A DNA stretch of 41,145 nt. Source: Phycisphaerae bacterium. Lineage in GTDB: Bacteria; Planctomycetota; Phycisphaerae; UBA1845; Fen-1342. The notes beneath the pieces are model-generated. The model worked only from the letters and a program-made list of their open reading frames with translations. It ran no database searches and was not told where the DNA came from. Positions 23,601 through 31,272 of this stretch are shown here, one piece after another. Positions within the stretch are counted from its first letter, which is position 1; every line of letters begins with the position of its first letter. Position numbers and translations under genes: made by a program. The DNA is taken from contig JAUIEC010000024.1 in NCBI GenBank assembly GCA_030428945.1, positions 1 to 41,145 on the forward strand, in the 5' to 3' direction.

Positions 23601-26600
23601 GTTTCGGCCACCACCCCGGTCGCAAACCCCGAGAGACGCTGCTTCTCGACGCTCGGAACGATCGTTCCGCCCATCTTGCGGTACTGGGTCCTGGTCGTCT
23701 TTCGCAGCCAGCCGGACGAATCCTCTTCGTACTCGGTGACCTCGTCGGTGATGCGATCCACAGCGGTGATGTCGGCACCGCCTTCACCGCACCCAAAGCA
23801 ACCCACCTTGAGTTCGCCTTCGTTGTCGCCGTCTCCATCAATGCCCCAGCGATAGAGATTCCCGACCTCGTCATACTCGTAGAGCGTCTGATTCTGGATC
23901 GGCGTACTGCCAAAGACAGTCTCGCTCGATTTGAGCTGCCCGGCTGTGCCGGCCGCTTCCGTGTAGGCGTAGTAGGTGTTGGTGGTGACCAGATCACCCG
24001 GCGTGGTCGCGTCATAGCCCGGCGATCTGGTTTCAATGACACGCCCGATGCCATCGACCGTGGTCTCTCGCGTGCGGTCATCCGCCACCGGCCCGGTCGT
24101 AACGGACGTCGTCTGCTCGCCGGCGGTGACCGAATAGTCGTAATGCGTTTCAACCACGGCGGTCCCGGTGACCGACTTCACCCGACCGTCCGCGTAGGTT
24201 TCCGTGATCCTGGTGGCCCCACCCGGATAGGTGATCGTGGTCTTCTCGCCGGCCGGTGACCGGGATTCGTACAGGTAGGTTGTCACCAAACCAGCCGCAT
24301 CTGTCTCGGCCAGGATCCGGCCGGCCATGTCGTAACGGCGATACGTCGTCAGCGACGTGCTTCCGCCGGTAACGGTGGTCGTTGCCACCCGGACCGTTTG
24401 CGCCGGAATCGGACCCGTGGAGTCCGGATCGTAGTTCTCAGCGATCGAATATGTCGTCGTGGTGACGATGTCATCTTCGGCCGCCAGACTGCCGTGCGCC
24501 GGCGCACCTTCCTGAGTGTGCGACGTCACGCGGCCGAGTGGGTCTACCACCGTCGTCGTTTGCTGCCCGTACCGATTGGTCGTTGTGTTTGGCGAACAGC
24601 ACGAACTGCCCCAGGTACGCGACTCTGTCGTGCCGTCGGAGCGAATGATCTGTGTCACGCGGCCGAGATCGTCCAGGATCCGCTGCTCGGACCAGAGTTG
24701 TTCGTCGGCACCACTCGTCGCGACCAGTTCACGGGTGAAAACGACGTTTCCGGCCGGGTCAAGGATGGTTTCGGTCTTGGTCGATTTGTTGGCGATCGGA
24801 TCAATCGTCCCGCCCGTGTCGTCGTATTCCCCGCGTGTGGTCGTGCGAAGCAGATAGGACCCGCCGCCCGTGTCGTCGAACACGGCCCCGTTCGGATCGT
24901 AGGAGCCTGTCTCGTAGGTATAGCTGGCTCCCAGTCCGTTCGGATAAACGATCATCTTGATGCGATTGCTGTTGCTGCTCTCGTACTCGAAGATCGTCTC
25001 GGCATAGGTCGAGCCCGCAGGGTCGGGGTAGTCGCGTTCATAGATGAACGCCCCTGAAATGTCCCAGACCGTCTTCGCGACGAGCGTTCCGTTGACATAT
25101 TCCTGACGCTTGCGCGGCCGCCAGTCTGCGGCGTCCGTGACGTATTCGTATCGAACTGTGCGCAACCCGTTGGTGTCAGTTGCTGCCGGTGCCGGGGTGT
25201 TGGCCTCCGCCGGAGCCGTCGGTACGGTATCCCGCCAAGGGAGCATTTCGGCTGTCAGACGTCCGTCATCGTCGTAGTCATACCACTGCAGGCGGCCATC
25301 GGGATACGTGACGCTCTTGACGCGCGTCCACAGAGTGGTCGGGGTGTTCGCGTCGCCAACTTCGCCCTTCTGCTGGTAGGTCCATGAGGTGGTCTCGTCC
25401 AGACCGTCAACGTCCGTGGTCATTGATTCCAGAACGCGCACATTCTCGAGATAGGTGAAGACGCGCTCATCCGTGCGTTCTTCGGCCGTTCCGTCGTAGT
25501 ACTGCTTCGTCTCCACCCTGGTGTCCGCGACGAACGGATCCGGATCGTCAATTGCCTGCACGATTTTCTGAACCACCGATCCCCCGCTCGAATGTTCAAA
25601 GGTCCAGTCGTCTTCGCCGACCGTGGTGTGTGTCCAGGTGTACGTATCGACACCGTCGGTCGCCTTGAACTCGAACTCGGTCTCGTTCGGATCAAAGGTG
25701 TTCGTGAAGGTCCAGGTCTTGAACGGTGTCGCGCCCGAGACGAGCGGATACACATCAACCTCGAAATACTCACCCGAGTCCTCGGTGACCGTCGGAGTGC
25801 TGTACGCGTCGGGCGGGTAGAACTTGATCGCGAAGTTGCCATCCCAGTCCGTTGTGCTGTTCCGAAGATCGTCGAGTTTGTCGCCGTAATCGACTTCGAC
25901 GAACGCTTCGGGCGTGACGATCTGACGAATCCACTTCGTGTCGTACCCGCCGTAGAGTTCGATATCCTGGTAGACGATTTCCTGATCCGGAAACTCGTTC
26001 GGCGGCGCAAGCAGTGAAGGTCCCCACTGGTGGACAATACTGCCCGCGTCCGTGTGGGCGAAAATCCGAAGGTAGCCGCCCCGCCCGTAATCAATCGAGC
26101 CGCCGAGACTGATCGAAAGGTCGATACTGTTGACGCCGGCCTCCGCCTCTCCCGGGTTGTCCGTGCCGCAGCCTCCGTCCGGACCAAACGGGAAGCGGAA
26201 GCAATTGATCAGGCCCTCGTCTGCTCCGAGCGGATCTGAGTTCGCGCTGTTTGGCACGACCGCGGGCGGCAAAGGTGCCATCGGTACGGCCCGTATCGTC
26301 GCGGATGTCGAACTGCCCGTTGAGACAGTCACAGTGCCGCCGTCGGCCTGCGCGAGAGCGTGCGATTTCTGGTTCGAAGTACCGCTTGAGTCAATGCGAT
26401 CCTCAGGGAAGTGCTTGGGACCATGCGGGCCACCTGGACCAGCCGAGGCCTCCGGACCACCGTACCCCATGCTGCTCGACGGACTGAATTCGAGTTCTCC
26501 ATCGATCGAGTGCCAGGGAATGCACGTACACGGCGGAGAACCGATCGGGCACTGTAGCGGCAGTGTTGCAATCAAAGCGCTCGGCATCGCCGCGGCCGGC

Positions 26601-26680
26601 ATGATCAAAGCAGGCCGCTGCAGGGCACCTGAAAGAGCCAATCCGGAGCAGACGATCGCGAGGCTGAAGGACGACACCAT
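20681..26680 (-). CDS. giant secreted Rhs/YD-repeat protein
   Basis: 1999 residues. The N-terminus MVSSFSLAIVCSGLALSGAL looks like a signal peptide (start ATG 26680; the frame opens earlier at 26797). An N-terminal region to about 450 is unrecognised; then many YD/RHS repeats (YEYDSLGR, YDYDDDGRL, YDSDGRVAW) cover most of the protein. The RHS core end is LYWGARYFSIQQSRWICRDP, with YGYVSNNATNAIDPLG after it. A Pro/Ala-rich tail of about 190 residues with several Cys follows; no known toxin domain is recognised. Known: Rhs proteins are cocoon-forming toxins or surface proteins. Confidence 0.9.
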   Translation of the reverse strand: MVSSFSLAIVCSGLALSGALQRPALIMPAAAMPSALIATLPLQCPIGSPPCTCIPWHSIDGELEFSPSSSMGYGGPEASAGPGGPHGPKHFPEDRIDSSGTSNQKSHALAQADGGTVTVSTGSSTSATIRAVPMAPLPPAVVPNSANSDPLGADEGLINCFRFPFGPDGGCGTDNPGEAEAGVNSIDLSISLGGSIDYGRGGYLRIFAHTDAGSIVHQWGPSLLAPPNEFPDQEIVYQDIELYGGYDTKWIRQIVTPEAFVEVDYGDKLDDLRNSTTDWDGNFAIKFYPPDAYSTPTVTEDSGEYFEVDVYPLVSGATPFKTWTFTNTFDPNETEFEFKATDGVDTYTWTHTTVGEDDWTFEHSSGGSVVQKIVQAIDDPDPFVADTRVETKQYYDGTAEERTDERVFTYLENVRVLESMTTDVDGLDETTSWTYQQKGEVGDANTPTTLWTRVKSVTYPDGRLQWYDYDDDGRLTAEMLPWRDTVPTAPAEANTPAPAATDTNGLRTVRYEYVTDAADWRPRKRQEYVNGTLVAKTVWDISGAFIYERDYPDPAGSTYAETIFEYESSNSNRIKMIVYPNGLGASYTYETGSYDPNGAVFDDTGGGSYLLRTTTRGEYDDTGGTIDPIANKSTKTETILDPAGNVVFTRELVATSGADEQLWSEQRILDDLGRVTQIIRSDGTTESRTWGSSCCSPNTTTNRYGQQTTTVVDPLGRVTSHTQEGAPAHGSLAAEDDIVTTTTYSIAENYDPDSTGPIPAQTVRVATTTVTGGSTSLTTYRRYDMAGRILAETDAAGLVTTYLYESRSPAGEKTTITYPGGATRITETYADGRVKSVTGTAVVETHYDYSVTAGEQTTSVTTGPVADDRTRETTVDGIGRVIETRSPGYDATTPGDLVTTNTYYAYTEAAGTAGQLKSSETVFGSTPIQNQTLYEYDEVGNLYRWGIDGDGDNEGELKVGCFGCGEGGADITAVDRITDEVTEYEEDSSGWLRKTTRTQYRKMGGTIVPSVEKQRLSGFATGVVAETISEDIYGNPTTVTTTLDTTKMLVTRTTSFTATDEEIVSVTRNGRALTTTDRAGLETSYEYDSLGRTKKVIDSRGNATETSYDSDGRVAWTKDGGGNQTSYEYDPATGRLEATKNPDNKYTRYAYSDRGEIEYTWGHVPQPVRMQYNDHGERTHLHTYRDEAHVTNGWEDSSGWPGGSVSSDVTQWEYDDTTGLLLTKTYADSKTTTYTYTPDGKLLTRSWARLVDSANLKTTYAYDATYGDMTSITYSDAGSSTVTPTPPVTMTYLLTGAIDTVTDAAGKRTFKYDSYLRPKWETFTANGGTPALYGTNSRLSTSYIDEVEYFEFLGGVWTQKSADFDRLTRIAFGTTSDDDATYEALYTYDPDTTRMDTVEGPGLHNDGVRYVYDDPATSGDPGSNLVTAIEYVKNAAVEAKREFSYRPKRNLLKHTAMIWDPTGAPVTKSKYTYRYDSLGRRTDVVYDGTAFSQVEHDAWTYNARNELTASERFDDEPNDSGASQATLDREYEYDPIGNRLEYTEGTSSTLYYCTNELNQYEETGDDAQCTTSAETFEYDLDGNLTLDGDFTYEWDAENRLIAVLTRSPSTSDDKKLTFGYDYRNRRVWKKVFDWDPNAGTSGDWEDDPSVHRKFVWHNWLMIAELDGSDDSVIRRYTWGLDLPGQHGVSVNSLEAAGGVGGLLAIEDEKFDTSTKRYLACYDGNGNVTQMLLRSDGSTQASYMYGGFGQVASATGTYAAENPMQVSTKYAEASSGLLYWGARYFSIQQSRWICRDPIQENGGLALYGYVSNNATNAIDPLGFASCGINGRNSLSTGGPRLAPFSIPGFGPAAKPAAETACYWLLVLNGVPPSAAASFCCTVTNGPPAPGMTWGWAPGCRQVAAPAAPAPAPAPPPPARPWTPWCGNSDRATGRDIQWADDYADLMCPLLMLGCQDLKGCIIQVEGERGSKDDLCQCLADAMQNLKPGNPLPWPKRGLPG

Positions 26681-27046
26681 CACAGGACCCCCTGGAGGAG
26701 AGGCAGAGGCGAAGACAGTAAGGCGGAGACGATCACTGAGCAGGAAACCGCGGGATGAACTACCACCGCCGACCCTCCGTTGGTCATGCGTCAGCACGAA
26801 CCGTGGATGACAGGACTGCCCCCACAGCGTTGCCCGTCAGATGCCGAGTTGGGCCAGGTCGAACCTGTTCGGGATCTGATACGCGAAGTATGGGCGCGGG
26901 TTCCGATCGCGCCAAGCAAAAACCCTACTCCACCACCCTGCCCTGCTGCGTCCTTCCCGCGAAGCTGATTCAACGGCGCGAGTTAGCATTGCCAGTGCCG
27001 CCGAAAATCGGTCGTTAGAAACTCGCAAAGCACTGCGAACTTTCGA
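26681..27046. other. 366-base intergenic region upstream of the Rhs-like gene
   Basis: Holds the leader of the Rhs-like gene. Several short frames exist on both strands (for example 26837-27028 minus), but all are Arg/Ser/Pro-rich and lack binding sites. No terminator or promoter could be assigned with confidence. Confidence 0.3.
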
Positions 27047-27754
27047 TCACGGGTTGCGACCGAAGACCATGCAGACATCGTGCAGCCCCGGAATGAAGCT
27101 GCCGCGATAGGTCCTGCGGGCCGAGGTGTTGCCGTGCTGCAGGCGGATGATCTCGGTGCAGACCGGCCAGAGATCGAGTTCGGCCGCGACCTGGTGTGTC
27201 AGGGCGGGCAGCGGAATGTAACGCCGCCGGCGACCGTCATAGTCGCTGAAACCACCGATCAACACGGCGATCACGCCGCCGGGCGACAGGACGTCGCGAC
27301 TGCAACGCAGCACATCGCGAAGCTGTTTCAGGAAGTCATCAAGTGTTGGCGCTGCCGACAGGCAGCGGGGATCATCGTTGTAGCGGATCATCCGCCAGTA
27401 CGGCGGATGCAGCCAGACGAAGTCGAACCGCCCGGCCCCGGCGTAGCTGGCCGGATCACCGGCCTCCTGCCCCTGCTTCAGATCAAAGCTGGTGCATTCG
27501 ATCTTGAGTTCGCGGCAGACATCGCGGCAGGTGCCGCTGCCGGTCATCGGATCAAGCACCCGCTCGGGCCGGAAGTAGCCCAGCAGATCCCGGATCAGGT
27601 AGCCGCCGCAGTTGCCGCGGTAGCGGCTGCAGCCGTAGGGACCGCGCTCGACGACGCTGTGGATGCTGGTCAGGTGTGGTACCGGGCTGGCATTGACCGG
27701 TGCGATCGGCAGTGGAATCGTCCGTAACGGCTGGTCTTCTGTGGTGGTAGTCAT
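27047..27754 (-). CDS. orphan DNA methyltransferase (N4/N6 class)
   Basis: A 235-residue enzyme. Motif I (S-adenosylmethionine site) is VLDPMTGSGT (66-75); motif IV is LHPPYW (115-120), His replacing the usual Asp/Asn/Ser. AVLIGGFSDY and ALTHQVAAEL continue the Rossmann core. No restriction endonuclease is adjacent. Inference: a modification enzyme that disguises the plasmid from host restriction, complementing ArdC. ATG 27754 has AAAGGAAAT upstream; the frame continues upstream without coding character. Confidence 0.85.
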   Translation of the reverse strand: MTTTTEDQPLRTIPLPIAPVNASPVPHLTSIHSVVERGPYGCSRYRGNCGGYLIRDLLGYFRPERVLDPMTGSGTCRDVCRELKIECTSFDLKQGQEAGDPASYAGAGRFDFVWLHPPYWRMIRYNDDPRCLSAAPTLDDFLKQLRDVLRCSRDVLSPGGVIAVLIGGFSDYDGRRRRYIPLPALTHQVAAELDLWPVCTEIIRLQHGNTSARRTYRGSFIPGLHDVCMVFGRNP

Positions 27755-27987
27755 GTCAATTTCCTTTCGTTGCTGTTTGACCTTGCCGGCCAAAGGGCAC
27801 CGGACGTCAGGGCCGCGGGCCTGCCCGCGAGGAGCAGGAAGAATCTCGGAGGGTCCGCCGACCTGGGCGGTGGAGACCGCGATTGTTCTTGCTCCGGGCC
27901 CGCCGGTGCCAGGCTCGGCGTGTCTGGTCAAATGGCCTTCACGAAAGGGATTCTGTGTTGATTGAGCGAAGGGAGCGGCAAAGGAGG
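27755..27987. promoter_or_regulatory. divergent region with shared leader motif
   Basis: The methyltransferase leader (minus, about 27787-27754) has CAAGGTCAA...ACGAAAGGA, like that of the gene starting at 9049. On the plus strand GGTCAAATGGCC then ACGAAAGGG (about 27926-27949) precedes the zinc-ribbon gene. TACACT at 27995-28000 could be a -10. Confidence 0.4.
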
Positions 27988-28257
27988 ATGGACTACACTG
28001 ACCGGATCATTTCAAACCCGGAGAGAGCCGTGCCCGCGCCCAGACCGTTCATTTGTGCCGTCTGCCAGGTGGAGCTGCCGCGGCGCGCTCCGCAGGGCCG
28101 GGAAAACGGCCGGGAATGGCAGTGCATCAGTTGCGGCGAGGTGTATTTCGCGGCCGTGCCGGACGGTGAGTGCGACTCAAAGATCCGAGACAACGCCGTG
28201 CTCTTTGACGGCCGGCCTGAGGATCTGATTGTCCGCACCGATCGGCTGACCGGTTGA
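27988..28257 (+). CDS. small zinc-ribbon protein, paralog of 319-513
   Basis: 89 residues from ATG 27988. CAVC and CISCG form a four-Cys ribbon, with a tyrosine strand GEVYFAAVPDGE and an acidic/basic tail. The layout equals that of the protein at 319-513. The start is uncertain: GTG 27955 (after ACGAAAGGG) would add eleven residues, GTG 28030 (GGAGAGAGCC upstream) would give 75 residues and fits the paralog better. Function unknown. Confidence 0.6.
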   Translation: MDYTDRIISNPERAVPAPRPFICAVCQVELPRRAPQGRENGREWQCISCGEVYFAAVPDGECDSKIRDNAVLFDGRPEDLIVRTDRLTG

Positions 28258-28278
28258 CATGAGTTCCCGGGGTGTGCC

Positions 28279-28641
28279 ATGCATCAGGGCATGGGGACGA
28301 AGAAGGCAAAGACACTTGAGCAGCGGACCGGTTGCCGGCTCTTTTCGGAGCGGGCGATCGCCGCGATCGCCGAGCATGAATACGACGAGGTCGAGTACGA
28401 CGAAGACCTGGCCAATGACCTGGCCTACGAGATCACGAAGATCCTCTGGGATCATGAACCGGAGATCGTGGCGTATGTGGCCCGCAGTGTCGTGACGCAT
28501 GCCTTAAGTCGTGAGCCCGCCCTGCTTGCGAACCTTCTGGCCTTTCTGGGCGTCGTGCTCGACAGCGAGCTGCTGCACCACGAGCAACTGGCTTGGTCCA
28601 GGGCCGCCCCGGCCTCCGACTCACCAGCCGAAGAGGATTGA
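28279..28641 (+). CDS. hypothetical acidic/helical protein
   Basis: 120 residues from ATG 28279 (ATG 28291 possible). SERAIAAIAEHEYDEVEYDE then DLANDLAYEITKILWDHEP suggest an all-helical acidic protein; a hydrophobic segment ALLANLLAFLGVVLDSELL occurs near residue 85. No family recognised. TTGACA at 28255-28260 precedes it, and it ends two bases before the TTGACA box of the next small gene. Confidence 0.6.
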   Translation: MHQGMGTKKAKTLEQRTGCRLFSERAIAAIAEHEYDEVEYDEDLANDLAYEITKILWDHEPEIVAYVARSVVTHALSREPALLANLLAFLGVVLDSELLHHEQLAWSRAAPASDSPAEED

Positions 28642-28674
28642 CAGTGCAACCCGATCTGTGGCATCCCTGAGGAC

Positions 28675-28815
28675 ATGGATTTCAAGGTCGGCAGTCTGAC
28701 GAAGCACTTCGGAGCAATGCGGCTCTCGCCCCGCTGTCGGCCGCAGAAAGGTCCGAAGCCCCTGCGAATGAAACCACGCCGCCGGCGAAGGCGTCACATG
28801 CGACCGAAACGGTAG
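28675..28815 (+). CDS. very small Arg-rich protein, copy B
   Basis: A 46-residue frame starting MDFKVGSLTKHFGAMRLSPR and ending in RRRRRRHMRPKR; GAGG lies four bases before the ATG. Clear homolog of 6342-6476 (44 residues). TTGACA at 28638-28643 stands 31 bases before the start, versus 29 in copy A. The poly-Arg tail suggests nucleic acid binding. Unrecognised family. Confidence 0.7.
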   Translation: MDFKVGSLTKHFGAMRLSPRCRPQKGPKPLRMKPRRRRRRHMRPKR

Positions 28816-28881
28816 GTGCAAAAACTGTTGACTGCGGCCGGTTTCCTGTGGCAACGTCGCACGGTAACGAAAGGAAGCATG

Positions 28882-29046
28882 ATGGACACACACGAAGCCT
28901 CCAAGAAAGCGGTGCTCGAACTCTTCACCCGGAAAGCGGCCGAAGACCTGACGGATCAGGAAATTGAATTCGTTGCCCGGAAGATGGTCGAACTCGGCCA
29001 CTGGGAAGATCGCGGCGACGGCACGTTCTCCCCTGTTGAGCGATAG
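28882..29046 (+). CDS. small hypothetical protein
   Basis: 54 residues from the second of two adjacent ATGs (28882; AACGAAAGGA gives better spacing than for 28879). ASKKAVLELFTRKAAEDLTD and EIEFVARKMVELGHWED form two helices and a short tail. Promoter-like TTGACT at 28829 lies upstream. It shares the ACGAAAGGA leader core with genes at 9049 and 27754. Function unknown. Confidence 0.6.
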   Translation: MDTHEASKKAVLELFTRKAAEDLTDQEIEFVARKMVELGHWEDRGDGTFSPVER

Positions 29047-29067
29047 CCGCCAACGGTGACTCGTTGG

Positions 29068-29541
29068 TCAGTCGCCAGGAGCAGAATACTGAGCAAGCAC
29101 ATCGGCCGGCGTCAGAATGCGGATGCCGTTCGCTTCATAGCGCTTGAAATCACCGCGATCGAGGGTCAACAGATCGGTAATTGAATAGGTCAGCATCAGG
29201 GCCACCGTCCGCGCATCGTGGACTTTGACGCCCTTCACTTCATGCATTTCAACGAGCGTCTCCCAGATCTGCGGCGTGGCCGGCGTATCGGTCAGCACCC
29301 GGGCACTTCGCTGGATGAACCGCAGCCGCCTGGCCGCCTGACTGACCGGCAGGTTGAATCCGCCCCGCTCTCCCGGCGGACGCGTGGTGACGTTCCAGAA
29401 CTCTGCGCATTGCTGCAGGCCGGTGAAGATCGTCACCTGGTTACGCAGTAAGGCAGCGGCGGCGGCCTTGATGGATTCATGTGCTGGATCGGGGCGGTGA
29501 AAGACGCGGAGCAGGACCCCGGTATCGACATAGACCGGCAT
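29068..29541 (-). CDS. vapC: VapC-like PIN-domain toxin
   Basis: A 157-residue PIN RNase. Acidic residues of the active site: Asp6 in VYVDTGVLLRVF, Glu near 47 in CAEFWNV, Asp near 108 in VKVHDARTVAL, and Asp near 128 in LLTLDRGDF. Known: VapC cuts tRNA or rRNA and is inhibited by VapB. The start overlaps the antitoxin stop by one base (TGATG), a typical coupled pair. Role: plasmid maintenance. Confidence 0.92.
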   Translation of the reverse strand: MPVYVDTGVLLRVFHRPDPAHESIKAAAAALLRNQVTIFTGLQQCAEFWNVTTRPPGERGGFNLPVSQAARRLRFIQRSARVLTDTPATPQIWETLVEMHEVKGVKVHDARTVALMLTYSITDLLTLDRGDFKRYEANGIRILTPADVLAQYSAPGD

Positions 29542-29792
29542 CAGTCGTGGTCCAGGTAGATGTCCCTGGTGGAGAAGTCCGCCGGCAGGACCGCGGCGTC
29601 ATCGCTCGCGGCAGCCAGTTCATCCAGGTCGCGCAGCCACTGAGCGGCGTCGGTCCCGTCGTCTGTGCCGTTGTTCGTCGCGACATGCCGGCGCAGGTAC
29701 TCCTCGACCGTCAGCCCAAGCGTCCGGGCGTAGACGGTGATTGCATGCGCCGTTTCGGCGTCGAGCTGAATAGTCGTCGGCGATGTCGCCAT
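29541..29792 (-). CDS. vapB: VapB-like antitoxin
   Basis: 83 residues. N-terminal TTIQLDAETAHAITVYART and LGLTVEEYLRRHV look like a ribbon-helix-helix DNA-binding domain; the acidic tail ADFSTRDIYLDHD probably wraps the toxin. ATG 29792, AGAGG upstream. Known: such antitoxins repress their own promoter. Confidence 0.85.
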   Translation of the reverse strand: MATSPTTIQLDAETAHAITVYARTLGLTVEEYLRRHVATNNGTDDGTDAAQWLRDLDELAAASDDAAVLPADFSTRDIYLDHD

Positions 29793-29816
29793 GAGCGTAA
29801 CCTCTTTTCCATCTAT

Positions 29817-29846
29817 ATCTTAGCACATAGCGAAGCCCGAGAGCAA
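29817..29846 (-). promoter_or_regulatory. predicted vapBC promoter
   Basis: Minus strand TTGCTC (29846-29841), 18 bases, then TAAGAT (29822-29817) in the context TGTGCTAAGAT. It lies 25 bases before the vapB ATG. The TGTGCTAA element recurs in the sRNA promoter at 32782. Confidence 0.6.
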
Positions 29847-29897
29847 CTTCTCACCCGTCGTTTGACGGTTCTACCGGAGGCGTATCTGCACCGGTTT

Positions 29898-29925
29898 TTG
29901 ACGGAAGGCGAAGCCCGAGTACTGT
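29898..29925 (+). promoter_or_regulatory. predicted promoter of the 87-residue gene
   Basis: TTGACG (29898-29903), 16 bases, TACTGT (29920-29925), 25 bases before the ATG at 29950. The GCGAAGCCCGAG between the boxes also occurs inside the vapBC promoter (about 29830), so the two divergent promoters share a 12-base element. Confidence 0.5.
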
Positions 29926-29949
29926 AGAGGTCGCAAAAAGGAGTCCAAG

Positions 29950-30213
29950 ATGCAACGCGAAGAGCAAAAGATCGCCCACACGATCAAAGAATGGCTGAAG
30001 GACAACGGTGTCTTTGGCGCTTACAACGTGGAACAAGGCGAGGCGGACCCGCAGTACGTCATGGTGCCTCCAGATCGAATCGTCCAGGCCTGCCTGGCGA
30101 CCCATCCGGAATGGGATAGAGCTTTGGTCAGCGACTGCGTGAAACGCTGCAAGGCGAGTTATCCGAGTGTGAGGGTCTTGAAGGATTCCCTCCTGGCCAA
30201 TCTGGCCGACTGA
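29950..30213 (+). CDS. hypothetical protein
   Basis: 87 residues. QKIAHTIKEWLKDNGVFGAY and DRIVQACLATHPEWDRALVS suggest a compact helical protein, with a Cys pair CVKRC near 66-70. No family recognised. The promoter is well formed and AAGGAG precedes the ATG at about 29938. It is divergent from vapBC. Confidence 0.65.
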   Translation: MQREEQKIAHTIKEWLKDNGVFGAYNVEQGEADPQYVMVPPDRIVQACLATHPEWDRALVSDCVKRCKASYPSVRVLKDSLLANLAD

Positions 30214-30228
30214 ACCCCGCGGTGTCGG

Positions 30229-31272
30229 TCAGCGGACAAGCGCGCGAAGCCCATTGGCGAGCTTCTCGATCAGGTCAACGAACTCAAGTACATCCTCCGC
30301 GCGAATGACAAGCCGTTGCCCTTCCTGGTAAGTCGGATCCCGTGACACGTTGATGTATTTCCGATCAACGACACCGTCGGTGTGTACCCGCTTGTGACGT
30401 CGCTCGAAATACAGCTTGAGCCGCTGCAGATCAGCGGGTGTGAGCAGGTCTTCATACCCCTTCCCGGTCGCCCTCTTCCACAGTTTCGAGGCGTCGTCAA
30501 TCCGTTGAAACACACCCCGCTCAAGTCGGATGCCTGCGGCGGCAGGAAGCCGCTCGAAGAGTGTCTTGGAGAATTTCTCAAACGCGCCCACAAGCCTTTC
30601 TAGTTGAAGTTCGAGCATGTAGCGGCCCCAATCGACAGCATCGTCCGCTCCGTGCCGCTCAGCAAACGTCTGCTGCAATGCGGGAAGAGCGCGGACACCT
30701 TTTCGAATGGTCTCAAGAGTGTTCGGGAAGTTCGCGAGGACCGCGTCGTGCCCGCAGGCCGGACAGAAGAATGAGGAACCGAGGGAGGCATAGCGGCAAT
30801 CGCATTCGTCGCAGCTGAACTCCTGCCGCAAGGCCGTGGCCTCCGCTGGTCTGACGGGGGGAATCGCTCCAGACCTGTAGCGCGTGGTCAATTTGATCGG
30901 TCCGATTCTCGTCGGCCTCGAACGTCTGACGGCCGCACCAATCTCCCTGTCCACGTGCCGGTGCATGTCTGCGTTGACTGCCTCACCGAGATGACGGAGC
31001 TGTTCTTCGGTATGCCAGGCATCGGCATCGGCTCCGTGATGGCAGAACGGACAGTACACCTGGTCGTCTGAGACCTTTTCGTACCAGTCCGCCTCCAGGA
31101 TCTTGAAATGCCCGCGACATTGCGTTCCCGGGCACTGCCTGTCGATGAAACCCGCCTCGTCCACGGCAAAGGGCACACTGGTGGTCTGCGGCTTCTCAAT
31201 CTGGTCCATCGCTCGATGCAGCTCTCGAAAGATGTCGCCCCTGCGTCGTTTCATCCGTGATGTTCTTCTCAT
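30229..31272 (-). CDS. zinc-ribbon protein with HEPN-like C-terminus
   Basis: 347 residues from ATG 31272, which overlaps the rep stop (ATGA). Two zinc sites: CPGTQC then CPFC (about 45-78), and CDECDC then CPAC (about 150-172). The C-terminal half (about 195-347) is helical; LYFERRHKRVHTDGVVD contains R-x4-H, the HEPN RNase motif, and is followed by DLIEKLANGL. Known: HEPN domains are common RNases in defence and toxin systems. Inference: cotranscribed with rep, it may serve plasmid maintenance or exclusion. Confidence 0.7.
   Translation of the reverse strand: MRRTSRMKRRRGDIFRELHRAMDQIEKPQTTSVPFAVDEAGFIDRQCPGTQCRGHFKILEADWYEKVSDDQVYCPFCHHGADADAWHTEEQLRHLGEAVNADMHRHVDREIGAAVRRSRPTRIGPIKLTTRYRSGAIPPVRPAEATALRQEFSCDECDCRYASLGSSFFCPACGHDAVLANFPNTLETIRKGVRALPALQQTFAERHGADDAVDWGRYMLELQLERLVGAFEKFSKTLFERLPAAAGIRLERGVFQRIDDASKLWKRATGKGYEDLLTPADLQRLKLYFERRHKRVHTDGVVDRKYINVSRDPTYQEGQRLVIRAEDVLEFVDLIEKLANGLRALVR

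Noticed and set aside
23114..24259. 381-codon plus-strand frame
   Set aside because: Antisense to the YD repeats; its apparent repeats only mirror them.
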